Positions 1 through 9,040 of a stretch of DNA of 56,088 bases are shown piece after piece. The notes beneath the pieces were generated by a model. The model searched no databases, had not been told where the DNA came from, and saw only the letters and a list, made by a program, of their open reading frames with translations. The stretch covers positions 1-56,088 of the forward strand of contig JAJFII010000036.1 in assembly GCA_021775095.1 (NCBI GenBank). Reading direction: 5' to 3'. Positions within the stretch are counted from its first letter, which is position 1. Each line of letters opens with the position of its first letter. Source of the DNA: Rhodospirillales bacterium. Lineage in GTDB: Bacteria; Pseudomonadota; Alphaproteobacteria; Rhodospirillales; Casp-alpha2. A program made the translations under genes and the position numbers.

Positions 1-1
1 C

Positions 2-2821
2 GCTGCCCTTGCCGCCAACCCGGGCCATGTCGACGCCCACTACAACCTGGGCAACACGCTCAAGGAGCTCGGCCAATTGGACGCCGCCATTGCGAGCTTT
101 CAGCGGGCCCTCGACATCCAACCTGACTATGCGGACGTCCATTATAATCTGGCTGCGGCGTCCAAGGACCGGGGCGACCTGGATGCTGCCGTTGCCAGCT
201 ATCGCCAGGCCCTGGCCTTTAAACCCGATTACGCCGATGCCCATAACAACCTGGGCGCTGCGCTCATGGAGCAAGGATTACTGGCTGACGCCCTTACCAG
301 TTTTAACCGGGCCATTGCCCTCAACCCGGACTACGCAGACGCCCACAACAACCTGGGCAATGTGCTCAAAGATTTGGGCCGACTCGACGAAGCGGTGCTC
401 AGCTACCGCAAAACCCTTACACTTACGCCCAAAAACGCAGCCCTCCACAACAAACTGGGTCACACACTCGTAAAACGGGGTAACCTGGATGGGGCCATCG
501 CCAGTTATCGCAATGCCCTGACCCTCAAACCCGATTTTGCCCAAGCACACCATAACCTTGGCGTTGCCCTTTATGAACAAAACAAATTCGACGATGCCGT
601 AGCCAGTTACTTTCAGGCGCTTGCCCTTGAACCCGATAATGCCGATGCCCACAGCAATTTGGGCAACGTGCTCATGGATCTTGGCCGGCTGGATGAAGCC
701 ATCGCCAGTTACCGCCAGGCCGTCACCATCCGGCCGACATTTGCCGCGGCCCACAACAACCTGGGCCTTGGATTGATGGCGCAGGGCAAACCGGAAGATG
801 CCGTATCCAGTTATCGTCAGGCCCTGTTACTCACTTCCAATTTTGTCGAAATCCACGACAACCTGGGCTTGGCGTTGACGGAACTTGGACACTTTGATGA
901 AGCCGTTCGCTGCTATCAAAGGGTCCTGGAGCAAGCGCCCAACCGGGCGGAGACACACTGCAACCTTGGGGTCACCTTTTATCAACAGGGCAATTGGGAG
1001 GACGCCGCCGCCTGTTTCCATAAAGCCCTCGAGATTAAACCCGATTATGTTGCCGCTCATAACAATCTGGGCAATCTATCCTATGTACGCGGTGAGTTGG
1101 GAGACGCGGAGACCAGAATTCGCAAGACCCTTGCCATCGAACCGACCGATGCCGATGGCCATAACAATTTGGGCACGATTTTATATGAGAGAGGTCGGTT
1201 GAATGAGGCTGTTACCAGCTACCGCAAAGCCTTAGCCATCAAACCCAGTTTTGGGCAGGCGCACTATAACCTGGGTGTGACTTTCTATAAACAAGGAAAG
1301 TTGGACGAAGCCGTAAACCGTTACCGCCAGGCCCTCGCCCTCGAACCAGAAAATGCCGATGCCCACAGCAATTTAGGCACTGCGCTCGCGGGTCTCGACA
1401 GGCTCGATGAGGCCGTTGCCAGTTTTCGCCAGGCCCTTGCCATCCGACCGACATTTGCCGATGCCTATAACAATTTGGGCGTGGCGCTTAAAGATCAGGG
1501 AAATCTCGATGACGCGGTTACAAATCTCCGCAAAGCCTTGGACCTTCAAGCCGATTATGCCATTGCACACAGCAACCTGCTGTTAACCGAGCAATATCGT
1601 CCGGGTCACGATCTGGCATCAACTTTAAAATTACATGAGGAGTGGGATGAGCAGCACGGGCGAAAACTTCGCGCAGACTGGCCGGAGCACCGAAATTTTC
1701 AAGCTCCTGATCAACGCTTAAGGATCGGTTTTGTCTCTCCTGATCTGGGGCGCCACGCCATCGGCTATTTTATCGCCCCTTTGTTCGAGAACCTGGCAAA
1801 AGATAAAATCGAAACCGTCGTTTATTCAGACCGTCTGGCCGATGATCTGACGGCCAGGATTGAAAAAAACACAAGTATCTGGCGTCAAGTTCGTGGGTTT
1901 TCCGACGCAGCACTTACGCAAGCAATCATAGACGATAAAATTGATATCCTGATTGATCTTACGGGCCACTCGGCCGGTAACCGATTGTTGGTGTTCGCCC
2001 GCAAACCTGCCCCATTACAAGTTACCTGGGCTGGGTACACGGGAACAACCGGCCTGTCTGCGATAGATTATTTGATATCTGATCAATACTCGACCCGCAA
2101 TGATGAAGAAAAATTTTACAGTGAGATCGTAGTCCGCATGCCAGATGGATGGATTTGTTATGACCCTCCAGATTATGCGCCTGAGGTTGGTCCCTTACCG
2201 GTTGAGAATAACGCCGGTGTGACTTTTGCTTCTTTTTGCAATCCGGCAAAAATCAACGAAGAAGTTGTATCCGTCTGGGCGGGCATCCTTGCAGCACTAT
2301 CCGACTCCCGTTTACTCATTAAATACAAAGGAATAAATTCCAAAAATAGTATCATGCGTTTGACCGCCCTGTTTGAAGAAAAGGGCATTGATCGCTCAAG
2401 ACTGACACTCGAAGGCGTGTCACCGCATGTGGAACTCTTATTGCGATATAACGATGTCGACATCGCCCTCGACCCCTTTCCCTATTCCGGTGGGCTGACA
2501 ACGCTTGAGGCGTTGTGGATGGGTGTTCCCGTTATCACGGTTCCGGGTAAAAGTTTCGCCAGTCGGCATTCTTTAAGCCACCTATCGACCATCGGGCTGG
2601 CGGAACTCGTCGCTAAAGATGGCGACGACTATGTAAAACTGGCCGTTGAACTTGCCGGAAATACCCGGAGACTGGCAAAATTACGGGCGGGACTACGTGC
2701 AAGAATGACAAATTCCGCAATCTGTGATGGAAAGAAGTTCTCCGTTGGTTTCACATATATAATGAAAAAAATGTGGCGTGATTGGTGCCTGTCGAATGAA
2801 GGTGGAAAACTAAAACCATAA
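2..2821 (+). CDS. TPR-repeat O-GlcNAc-transferase-like (SPINDLY/GT41) protein, 5' truncated by window edge
   Basis: The reading frame is open from base 2, so the true start lies upstream. The N-terminal part seen here consists of 15 uninterrupted 34-residue tetratricopeptide repeats with a core like DAHNNLG..L...G..DEAVASYRQAL...P. The C-terminal ~430 residues match the catalytic region of bacterial SPINDLY/OGT-like proteins: RIGFVSPDLGRHA, the DILIDLTGHSAGNRLLVFA segment, APLQVTWAGYTGTTGL and DPFPYSGGLTTLEALWMGVP are typical GT41 signatures. It is probably a cytoplasmic protein O-glycosyltransferase or a glycan-related transferase; TPRs usually bind the acceptor protein. The acceptor is unknown. 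A second, independent member of the same family lies at 50563-52749. It ends 1 nt before a short ORF of doubtful status. Confidence 0.93.
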   Translation, partial: AALAANPGHVDAHYNLGNTLKELGQLDAAIASFQRALDIQPDYADVHYNLAAASKDRGDLDAAVASYRQALAFKPDYADAHNNLGAALMEQGLLADALTSFNRAIALNPDYADAHNNLGNVLKDLGRLDEAVLSYRKTLTLTPKNAALHNKLGHTLVKRGNLDGAIASYRNALTLKPDFAQAHHNLGVALYEQNKFDDAVASYFQALALEPDNADAHSNLGNVLMDLGRLDEAIASYRQAVTIRPTFAAAHNNLGLGLMAQGKPEDAVSSYRQALLLTSNFVEIHDNLGLALTELGHFDEAVRCYQRVLEQAPNRAETHCNLGVTFYQQGNWEDAAACFHKALEIKPDYVAAHNNLGNLSYVRGELGDAETRIRKTLAIEPTDADGHNNLGTILYERGRLNEAVTSYRKALAIKPSFGQAHYNLGVTFYKQGKLDEAVNRYRQALALEPENADAHSNLGTALAGLDRLDEAVASFRQALAIRPTFADAYNNLGVALKDQGNLDDAVTNLRKALDLQADYAIAHSNLLLTEQYRPGHDLASTLKLHEEWDEQHGRKLRADWPEHRNFQAPDQRLRIGFVSPDLGRHAIGYFIAPLFENLAKDKIETVVYSDRLADDLTARIEKNTSIWRQVRGFSDAALTQAIIDDKIDILIDLTGHSAGNRLLVFARKPAPLQVTWAGYTGTTGLSAIDYLISDQYSTRNDEEKFYSEIVVRMPDGWICYDPPDYAPEVGPLPVENNAGVTFASFCNPAKINEEVVSVWAGILAALSDSRLLIKYKGINSKNSIMRLTALFEEKGIDRSRLTLEGVSPHVELLLRYNDVDIALDPFPYSGGLTTLEALWMGVPVITVPGKSFASRHSLSHLSTIGLAELVAKDGDDYVKLAVELAGNTRRLAKLRAGLRARMTNSAICDGKKFSVGFTYIMKKMWRDWCLSNEGGKLKP
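29..1558 (+). repeat. 15 tandem 102-bp TPR-coding repeats
   Basis: The coding sequence is built from 15 consecutive 102-bp units, each encoding one 34-residue TPR with no insertions between units. Several units share long stretches at the DNA level (for example codons for ADAHSNLG and ASYRQAL), which makes the tract a potential site for unequal recombination and copy-number change. More repeats may lie upstream of the window. Confidence 0.85.
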
Positions 2822-2822
2822 A

Positions 2823-2915
2823 ATGACCGCCCTGACCGTGTGCAGCGAAAAACCAGCCGGCGGAATCAAAACCTACGGCCGCAACCTACAAGATCTTGGC
2901 TTTATTGCCACCTGA
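2823..2915 (+). other. Short 30-codon ORF of doubtful status
   Basis: An ATG one base after the GT41 stop opens a 30-codon frame (MTALTVCSEKPAGGIKTYGR then 10 more residues). No clear ribosome binding site of its own is visible, but it could be translationally coupled. It could be a remnant of a longer gene or chance. I do not recognise it. Confidence 0.2.
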
Positions 2916-2946
2916 ATCCGGCAAATGACCAACAAAACAAGGGTTT

Positions 2947-3312
2947 TTAATTTAAAAACTTGGCCACGGTGTCGAGAAATGTCGGTACGGATATGGGTTT
3001 GGCAATATACCCTTCACAGCCGCCTTCGCGAATCTTCTCTTCGTCGCCCTTCATGGCAAAAGCAGTGACTGCAACAACCGGAATGGACTTCAAATCGTCA
3101 TCGGCCTTTAACATCTTCGTCACTTCAAGGCCCGATATTTCCGGCAACTGAATATCCATCAGAATCAAGTCTGGTTTATGTTCATGGGCAAGGCCCATGA
3201 CATCTCGCCCGTCCATGGTCTGTATCGTATCGTAACCGTGGGCTTGCAGAAGGTCATTAAATAACTTCATGTTCAAGTCGTTGTCTTCGACAATCAAAAT
3301 GGTTTTCGCCAT
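2947..3312 (-). CDS. divK: DivK-type single-domain response regulator
   Basis: This is a 121-residue stand-alone receiver domain with no output domain. Acidic pocket E9/D10, phospho-acceptor D53 ([10 protein letters not shown]), T83 ([19 protein letters not shown]) and K105 (AKPIS) are all present. The segments [19 protein letters not shown] and [12 protein letters not shown] closely match alphaproteobacterial DivK, the cell-fate regulator that acts with DivJ/PleC and DivL-CckA to control CtrA phosphorylation. ATG start; no PleD is adjacent here, unlike Caulobacter. A CtrA-like site is present in this window upstream of the pseudokinase gene. Alternative: another CheY-like single-domain regulator, but the sequence match to DivK is strong. 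Confidence 0.9.
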   Translation of the reverse strand: MAKTILIVEDNDLNMKLFNDLLQAHGYDTIQTMDGRDVMGLAHEHKPDLILMDIQLPEISGLEVTKMLKADDDLKSIPVVAVTAFAMKGDEEKIREGGCEGYIAKPISVPTFLDTVAKFLN

Positions 3313-3563
3313 TGCGGCTCCCTATTTACACGTTACGCCTTAGCGGCATACGGCCTTTCAATTGTCAAAACAATACCTACTCACCCAAGCATGTACACGA
3401 CAGAAGTACCAATGCAGGAATTAAAAAAGGAATTCATCCCTGCTAACACAAATCATGTATCATTCAGGTATGCAAGTCAAACGAAGTAGTTGGTAACCCG
3501 CATGCAAAATGGCTCCCGTACCGGTGGTTGGGCGCACATCTGTACCACTGAAAGTGCAATCCA

Positions 3564-4262
3564 TCAGTCGCCGCGCACGTCCTCAACCATTTCCCGCAAA
3601 TTTTCAAGATCACTGATCACCAGGGCATTTTTTTCCCGCACCACAATGCCTTTTCGCGCCAGATCATTCAAGACACGGGCCACCGTTTCCCGTGTCGTAC
3701 TGACCCGGCTGGCAATATCCGCATGGACCGGAATAGGTGAAATAACAGCCTTGCCATCATCATCCATAAGATTTCGCGCCTGACGCAGTAAATCCGCCTG
3801 GACCCGGTTGTTTGCCGCCAATGTACTTAAATCCATGATCCGCAGCGTCGATGCCCGAATCACCCGGGTTAATCCACGCATTAGGTTTAAGGCGATAGCG
3901 GGGTATTGTTCAAGCAGGCTCAGAAACCGCTCTTGTGACATACAAGCGATATAACAAGGTGTAATTGCCATGACACTGGCGGACCTGGGTTCGCCATCAA
4001 TGGCTGCAAGTTCACCAAAATAACTGCCACTTTCCAGGTCATCAAATGTCACTTCACGACCAGAATACGAGTAATTAACAACCCGAACCGAGCCTTCTAT
4101 GACAAAAAAGATGTCGGTCGCCTCACTTTGGCGGTCAATTATCTGCTCACCGGATGCATAGCGCCGCCAACTGCACTGAAGTGCAACTTTTTTGCGAACT
4201 GCCGGTTCAAGGTCTGCAAGCAAATCAATACTGGCAAAGTCATTCGCTTCACTATCGGACAT
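3564..4262 (-). CDS. Crp/Fnr-family transcription regulator with intact nucleotide-binding cassette
   Basis: 232 residues. An N-terminal cyclic-nucleotide-binding beta-barrel contains a canonical phosphate-binding cassette, GELAAIDGEPRSASV (about residues 83-97), so cAMP or a related ligand could be bound. A long dimerisation helix and a C-terminal winged helix-turn-helix follow (ADIASRVSTTRETVARVLND, about residues 180-199). There is no N-terminal Fnr-type cysteine cluster, so it is not an oxygen-sensing Fnr. It is monocistronic; flanking spaces are about 250 bp towards divK and about 145 bp towards the helicase gene. Targets are unknown. Confidence 0.88.
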   Translation of the reverse strand: MSDSEANDFASIDLLADLEPAVRKKVALQCSWRRYASGEQIIDRQSEATDIFFVIEGSVRVVNYSYSGREVTFDDLESGSYFGELAAIDGEPRSASVMAITPCYIACMSQERFLSLLEQYPAIALNLMRGLTRVIRASTLRIMDLSTLAANNRVQADLLRQARNLMDDDGKAVISPIPVHADIASRVSTTRETVARVLNDLARKGIVVREKNALVISDLENLREMVEDVRGD

Positions 4263-4408
4263 TAAACTCCCCCATCACGCCCGAAGTTAACACCCTTCGG
4301 GTTCTGGCAGACAGTTTAGCCAATAAAACAGCAGATGACGAGGGCGCGGTGAGGCTTTTTCAGGTCGGGCGACGGAGGCACCTATGAAATTTTAAGTAAA
4401 ACCAGTGG

Positions 4409-6640
4409 TTAAACGGGCTTTTTCCTAGGGGATTTCTTGCGGCTCAGCGGGCTGGCACCCGATTTGTCTGCACTGTGGCTCTGCGACCGTGAGGCTGTGG
4501 GGGGTTTTTTCTTACCTTTAACCGTCTGTTTTTTCCAGGGTTTTCCCCGTTCGGTACCCTCGGTCGCACCTTTTCCTGCGTTCCACTTTGAAAATTCGAC
4601 GCCCTTGCTTTTGTTTTTTTTGCCGCCCGATCTAACCCTATCCTTGACGTCGTCACCGGCACCTGTGCTGGCAAAGGTCGATTTTGCGGGTTTATCCTTT
4701 TTCATCCAGGGTTGTGTAGCGGCGCTACGGTCTTCTCGTTTCGGCACCCCATCCGTTGAACCGCTGGCTAATGCCGACTTGGGTCGTTTATTTTTATGAT
4801 CCCAGGGTTTTTTCCGCTCTCCCAGGGCATCGTGTTTTGTCGCTCCCCCCCTTGAACCAGGCGCCAAGTCCTGTTTTGATTTTTGGTCTCTGTTATTGCC
4901 CGGCGCAGAAGTTTCAGAGTAATCATCGCGTTTTTTGGCAAATGTCCGTTTTGGCCTCGCCGCCGGTCGCTCATCAGAATTTGCGTCTGATCCACGATAT
5001 TGCGGTTTTTTCCGTTCATAACGCCCCTTGGTATCAGACGGCGCGTCCGGCACGCCTTGCAAACGGGTGATACCGATATTTTTTTCCACTTTTAACCCTG
5101 GACCGATCGCTTCAAGGAATTTTTCGACGCCTTCCGGTGCCAGTTCAAAATGAGTTTCCGACTGGTGGATACGGATCGCGCCAATTTCGTTTTTTGTAAT
5201 ATGACCGGCACGGCATAACATCGGCAACAACCAACGCGCTTCGGCCTGTTCATTACGACCGACCGACAGGCGGAACCAGACGCCATTTTTAAAATCGTCG
5301 CGACGCGGTTTTTTATTTTCCAGTGGCACGGCGTCCAGTAGTTCTTCCGGTGCCGGTTGGCCGGCCCGATGTAACCTGAGGAAAGCCGCTGCCACATGTT
5401 CGGCACTGTGGCGCGCCAGAAGATCCTGCGCGAAATCCCGTTCGTCCTCGGCCAGGGTTTCGGTCAGTGCCGGATCATCAAGGATCCGTTCGCGATCACG
5501 CTTGGTAATGTCTTCCAGGGACGGCGGCTTAACCCAGTTGGCCTCAATATTGGCATTACCCAACAACCGTTCCGTCTTGCGCCGCGCGTTGTGGGGTACG
5601 ATCAATGCGCTGACCCCTTTGCGACCGGCCCGCCCGGTACGTCCGCTTCGGTGCAACAAGGCTTCCGCATTACGTGGAATATCGGCGTGGATAACCAGAT
5701 CCAGATTTGGCAAATCAATACCGCGAGCTGCGACATCCGTGGCCACACAAACACGGGCGCGGCCATCGCGCATGGCCTGCAAGGCGTGAGTTCGTTCGTT
5801 TTGACTCAATTCGCCCGACAAAGCGACAACCGAGAACCCCCGGTTGTTGAGGCGACTCGTCATGTGGTTAACGGTCGCCCGGGTGGCGCAAAACACCAGG
5901 GTATTTTTTGCGTCATAAAATCTCAGGACGTTGATAATTGCGTTTTCACGATCATTCGGCGCAACCACAAGCCCCTGATATTCAATATCCAGGTGCTGTT
6001 CACGTTCTGCTGTCGTCGATACCCGAACCGCATCGCGCTGGTAGCGGGTTGCCAGATTGGCAATTGACCGTGGCACCGTGGCCGAGAACATCAGTGTCCG
6101 GCGCTCCGCCGGCGACGCATCCAGAATATACTCCAGATCATCGCGAAACCCGAGATCCAGCATTTCATCGGCTTCATCCAGCACGACGGCACGAATTTGG
6201 GTCAATTCAAGCGACCCGCGCTCGATGTGATCACGCAAGCGACCGGGAGTGCCGACGACAATTTGTGCGCCACGATCAAGGGTGCGCCGTTCCGTGCGCA
6301 TATCCATACCGCCGACGCACGACGCAATGGTCGCCCCGGTTTTTTCGTATAGCCATTCCAACTCCCGTTTGACCTGCAGGGCCAACTCGCGGGTTGGTGC
6401 AACGACCAAGGCCAGGGGTAAGGATGCCCGATCGAAATGTTGAGCACCCTTTAGCAGGGTGGGCGCAATCGCGATCCCAAATGCGACCGTCTTGCCGGAT
6501 CCGGTCTGGGCCGAAACCAGGGTATCTGCATCTTTTAACTCCGGTGCCGAAACTGCTATTTGCACGGCGGTCAGGACATTATAACCACGCGCCGTCAGTG
6601 CCTCGCTAAGGGGCGGAACGATGCCTTCAAAATCTGTCAT
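4409..6640 (-). CDS. DEAD-box RNA helicase (DbpA/CsdA-like) with long basic C-terminal tail
   Basis: All DEAD-box motifs are visible from the start at 6640 (MTDFEG): a Q-motif-like TAVQ, motif I SAQTGSGKT, Ia PTRELALQ, Ib TPGR, II VLDEADEML, III SAT, V RGIDLPNLDLVIH and VI HRSGRTGRAG. They are followed by a DbpA/CsdA-type RNA-binding domain (VWFRLSVGRNEQAE to FLEAIGPG). The last ~190 residues are a low-complexity Lys/Arg/Ser/Gly tail with recurring PW-basic motifs (KPWDHKNK, QPWMKKDK, KPWKKQTVK). I prefer the start at 6640 over the upstream start at 6736, because homology begins there. Likely role: remodelling rRNA or mRNA structure, ribosome assembly or cold adaptation. Confidence 0.9.
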   Translation of the reverse strand: MTDFEGIVPPLSEALTARGYNVLTAVQIAVSAPELKDADTLVSAQTGSGKTVAFGIAIAPTLLKGAQHFDRASLPLALVVAPTRELALQVKRELEWLYEKTGATIASCVGGMDMRTERRTLDRGAQIVVGTPGRLRDHIERGSLELTQIRAVVLDEADEMLDLGFRDDLEYILDASPAERRTLMFSATVPRSIANLATRYQRDAVRVSTTAEREQHLDIEYQGLVVAPNDRENAIINVLRFYDAKNTLVFCATRATVNHMTSRLNNRGFSVVALSGELSQNERTHALQAMRDGRARVCVATDVAARGIDLPNLDLVIHADIPRNAEALLHRSGRTGRAGRKGVSALIVPHNARRKTERLLGNANIEANWVKPPSLEDITKRDRERILDDPALTETLAEDERDFAQDLLARHSAEHVAAAFLRLHRAGQPAPEELLDAVPLENKKPRRDDFKNGVWFRLSVGRNEQAEARWLLPMLCRAGHITKNEIGAIRIHQSETHFELAPEGVEKFLEAIGPGLKVEKNIGITRLQGVPDAPSDTKGRYERKKPQYRGSDANSDERPAARPKRTFAKKRDDYSETSAPGNNRDQKSKQDLAPGSRGGATKHDALGERKKPWDHKNKRPKSALASGSTDGVPKREDRSAATQPWMKKDKPAKSTFASTGAGDDVKDRVRSGGKKNKSKGVEFSKWNAGKGATEGTERGKPWKKQTVKGKKKPPTASRSQSHSADKSGASPLSRKKSPRKKPV

Positions 6641-6884
6641 TTTTATATCTACCGGAATGCGAATTTCTAGCGCCAGGTTTAAGATCAATTGGTTCAGGGA
6701 GGCGCACGTCTCACGACCAAGCAGGAGACGGAACAATTCAGGTGTGGCGTGTTGTACAGACGCGCCCGTGGCACGTCAACAGGCCATTGCCAAATTCATA
6801 GCCAGACAACGGTCCCTTGCATGCCATTGCACCTCTTATTATGGTCTGCGGGCGTCTTCCGTTTGCAGAAAGCCTGTTGCACCA

Positions 6885-7886
6885 ATGGTGAAATCCCCCA
6901 GATCCTCCGTAAACGCCAATAAATCCCCGCCTGGAGGCATTGCGGTCATATTACCCTGTTATCGGGAGACCGCTCACATCTTGCCGGTCATCGCCGGAAT
7001 AGGGCCTGAAATTGACGCGATTTATGTTGTTGATGACGCCTGCCCGGATCAAACCGGTGCCCTCGTCGAGAAGGAATGTAGGGACAAACGGGTTCGTGTT
7101 ATCTATCAACAATCGAATACGGGCGTTGGCGGAGCCATGGTACGGGGTTATCGTGAAGCTTTGAATGACGGTTTTGACATTCTGGTCAAGATGGATGGCG
7201 ACGGGCAAATGGACCCAAAATTGATCCCTCGATTGCTCACGCCCCTCCTGCAAAAACGAGCAGACTACGTAAAAGGTAACCGGTTCCACAAGGTGGAGTC
7301 CCTTTCAGCCATGCCGAAATCCCGGATTATCGGCAACATTGGCCTATCTTTTTTGTCGAAACTCTCGAGCGGTTATTGGTCAGTGTTTGATCCGACAAAC
7401 GGATTCACCGCCCTGCACAGAGCGGCTGCAGTCCGCCTGCCCCTCGAACGTCTGGCACAGGGCTATTTTTTTGAATCTGACATGTTGTTCCGTCTCGGCA
7501 TGATCCGGGCGGTGGTTGAAGACATGCCCATGGATGCCGTATACGGGAACGAGACAAGTGGCATCAGCATTCCAAAAATCATACCGGAATTTATTGCCAG
7601 ACATTATATCAGCGCCTGCAAACGGATCTATTTTTCCTACTTTCTGAGCGATTTTGGATTACCGGGCCTGCAACTGCTGCTTGGAAAAATACTGCTCGCT
7701 TTCGGCGTAATATTTGGGTCCATAAAATGGATGGAAAGCACCTCAACCGGCATCCCAGCCACCGCCGGCACCGTCGTCCTGGCCGCCCTGCCGGTTATAA
7801 TTGGAACTCAGTTGCTGTTCTCGTTCCTTAATTTCGATACCAAAAACATGCCGACCAAGCCGCTTCAGAGCGAGGACACTCTGTAA
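6885..7886 (+). CDS. Family 2 glycosyltransferase with C-terminal membrane segments
   Basis: About 333 residues from ATG 6885. The GT2 fold is marked by AVILPCYRE, YVVDDACPDQTG (DD of the nucleotide site), GVGGAMVRGYREAL and the DGDGQMDP motif (DxD type). The catalytic domain resembles polyprenol-phosphate glycosyltransferases (DPM1/GtrB-like). Two to three hydrophobic helices at the C terminus (FGLPGLQLLLGKILLAFGVI and TAGTVVLAALPVIIGTQLLF) anchor it in the inner membrane. The frame is open upstream to 6621, but the conserved region starts only after 6885. It is divergent from the helicase gene. The substrate is unknown; a lipid-linked sugar donor is the family expectation. Confidence 0.85.
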   Translation: MVKSPRSSVNANKSPPGGIAVILPCYRETAHILPVIAGIGPEIDAIYVVDDACPDQTGALVEKECRDKRVRVIYQQSNTGVGGAMVRGYREALNDGFDILVKMDGDGQMDPKLIPRLLTPLLQKRADYVKGNRFHKVESLSAMPKSRIIGNIGLSFLSKLSSGYWSVFDPTNGFTALHRAAAVRLPLERLAQGYFFESDMLFRLGMIRAVVEDMPMDAVYGNETSGISIPKIIPEFIARHYISACKRIYFSYFLSDFGLPGLQLLLGKILLAFGVIFGSIKWMESTSTGIPATAGTVVLAALPVIIGTQLLFSFLNFDTKNMPTKPLQSEDTL

Positions 7887-8225
7887 TTTGCGGCGGATCG
7901 TGCGAAAAATCCCGTAAATGCCCCTGCCTTTCAAAATGAACCACTAACATGAACCGTTCAGGCAGCGTAAGTGATATCCAGCAAAAGTCGTCGCTCCTGA
8001 ATTTCCCCTTCGATAGATCGAAACGACCTTCGGCGGTCGTCAACGAAACTTCAGCAGGTGTCGGGGCTGGCCGATACTTCTGATACATCAGCGATAAAAA
8101 TCCACATATTAAAGAGACCTCCTCCACAACCATGACAAAATGGGTTCGGATGTGACGGAATAATGGAGGACGCAGTCTTTGGTGGGCCCGTAACGTCAGA
8201 AAACGGGTTTGCCCCTTTAATACTT
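7887..8225. other. 339-bp intergenic region, possible decayed coding sequence on minus strand
   Basis: This lies between the end of the GT2 gene and the end of the convergent SDR gene. No recognisable gene. On the minus strand a strong GGAGGAGG sequence (around 8119-8126) precedes an ATG, but the frame from that ATG closes after 18 codons. An overlapping 101-codon minus frame (7828-8133) runs into the GT2 gene and resembles nothing I know. This may be a gene remnant or simply spacer. Confidence 0.3.
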
Positions 8226-8996
8226 TTATCCGACGACCCCGCCGTTAATTTGCAGAAGTTGGCCATTAATAAATTCGCCACGCTCGGAGCACAAAAGCCC
8301 AACCATAGCCGATATGTCCTCATGATTACCGAGTCTGGTGACCGGAACTTTTTTGCGGATCACCTGCATTGCGACAGATTTGGAAATATCCATATCCTGA
8401 TCAGGAAAGGTCCCTAGTGATATGAGGTTTGCCGTGATGCCCTGCGGACCAAATTCACGGGAGAGCGTTTTGATTACCCCCCAGTTGGCAGGTTTCGACA
8501 TGGCGACATGGCGACATGGCGACATGGCGACGCCCGACGGTGCCTTCGAGGGAATTTCTGCCGGCAAAACAAAAATCACGGTCCCATGGGTGCAATTAAG
8601 AGGATGCAGATCATTGGGTAAGAATGCGCGTGCAAGCCAAACAGCGGCGTAACTGTTTACGTTCGTGACTGCTGCAAGATCATCATCAGACATCTCCAGA
8701 AAAGAAGTGCTGGGCCGGATGACCGCATTGTTAACCAATACATCGATTGATCCAAATGGCTCCAGAGCTGCGTCGATCCTGCCTGCAACCGCACTTTTGT
8801 CGCCAATGTCGGCCATGGCGACGATGGCATTGGATCCTGCGGATCGGACTTCTTTCGCTACCCGCTCACAGGCTTTCCTGTCGCTTGAGCCGTTAATCAC
8901 AATATTGAACCCATGAGTTGTCAATTCGATGGCGCAGGCGCGTCCGATATTGCCGCCCGCTCCGGTAATTAAAGCGGAACGCATTTCCTCTTTCAT
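8226..8996 (-). CDS. Short-chain dehydrogenase/reductase-like protein lacking the catalytic tyrosine
   Basis: 256 residues with the SDR Rossmann N terminus TGAGGNIGRA (residues 11-20), ADIGD, VLVNNAV (NNAG-like, residues 87-92) and the C-terminal GPQGITANLISLG. The usual YxxxK active site is not intact: K168 is present but position 164 is Val, and the usual catalytic Ser region reads VIFVLPAE. The sequence just before K168 is encoded by a 4 x 8-bp tandem repeat that inserts 8 residues compared with a one-copy version. SD AAGGA lies 7 nt before ATG 8996. It may be inactive, or a non-reductase family member, or an enzyme damaged by repeat expansion. Its FAH-family neighbour, transcribed in the same direction, suggests a shared catabolic role. 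Confidence 0.82.
   Translation of the reverse strand: MKEEMRSALITGAGGNIGRACAIELTTHGFNIVINGSSDRKACERVAKEVRSAGSNAIVAMADIGDKSAVAGRIDAALEPFGSIDVLVNNAVIRPSTSFLEMSDDDLAAVTNVNSYAAVWLARAFLPNDLHPLNCTHGTVIFVLPAEIPSKAPSGVAMSPCRHVAMSKPANWGVIKTLSREFGPQGITANLISLGTFPDQDMDISKSVAMQVIRKKVPVTRLGNHEDISAMVGLLCSERGEFINGQLLQINGGVVG
8496..8531. repeat. Tandem 8-bp repeat, 4.5 copies of CGACATGG, inside the SDR gene
   Basis: CGACATGG occurs at 8496-8503, 8504-8511, 8512-8519 and 8520-8527, followed by CGAC. Because 8 is not a multiple of 3, gain or loss of one unit shifts the reading frame. Copy numbers 1, 4 and 7 keep the frame open, and the present number (4) is in frame. It encodes SDR residues 156-167 on the minus strand. 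Confidence 0.95.
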
Positions 8997-9040
8997 AGGG
9001 TGGTCCTTGAAAGGTGCGATTTGAAAAAAGTGCGCTGGGT

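Noticed and set aside
278-754. 158-codon frame on the minus strand inside the TPR region
   Set aside because: It is a shadow of the repetitive TPR coding sequence; composition follows the opposite strand repeats and there is no ribosome site.
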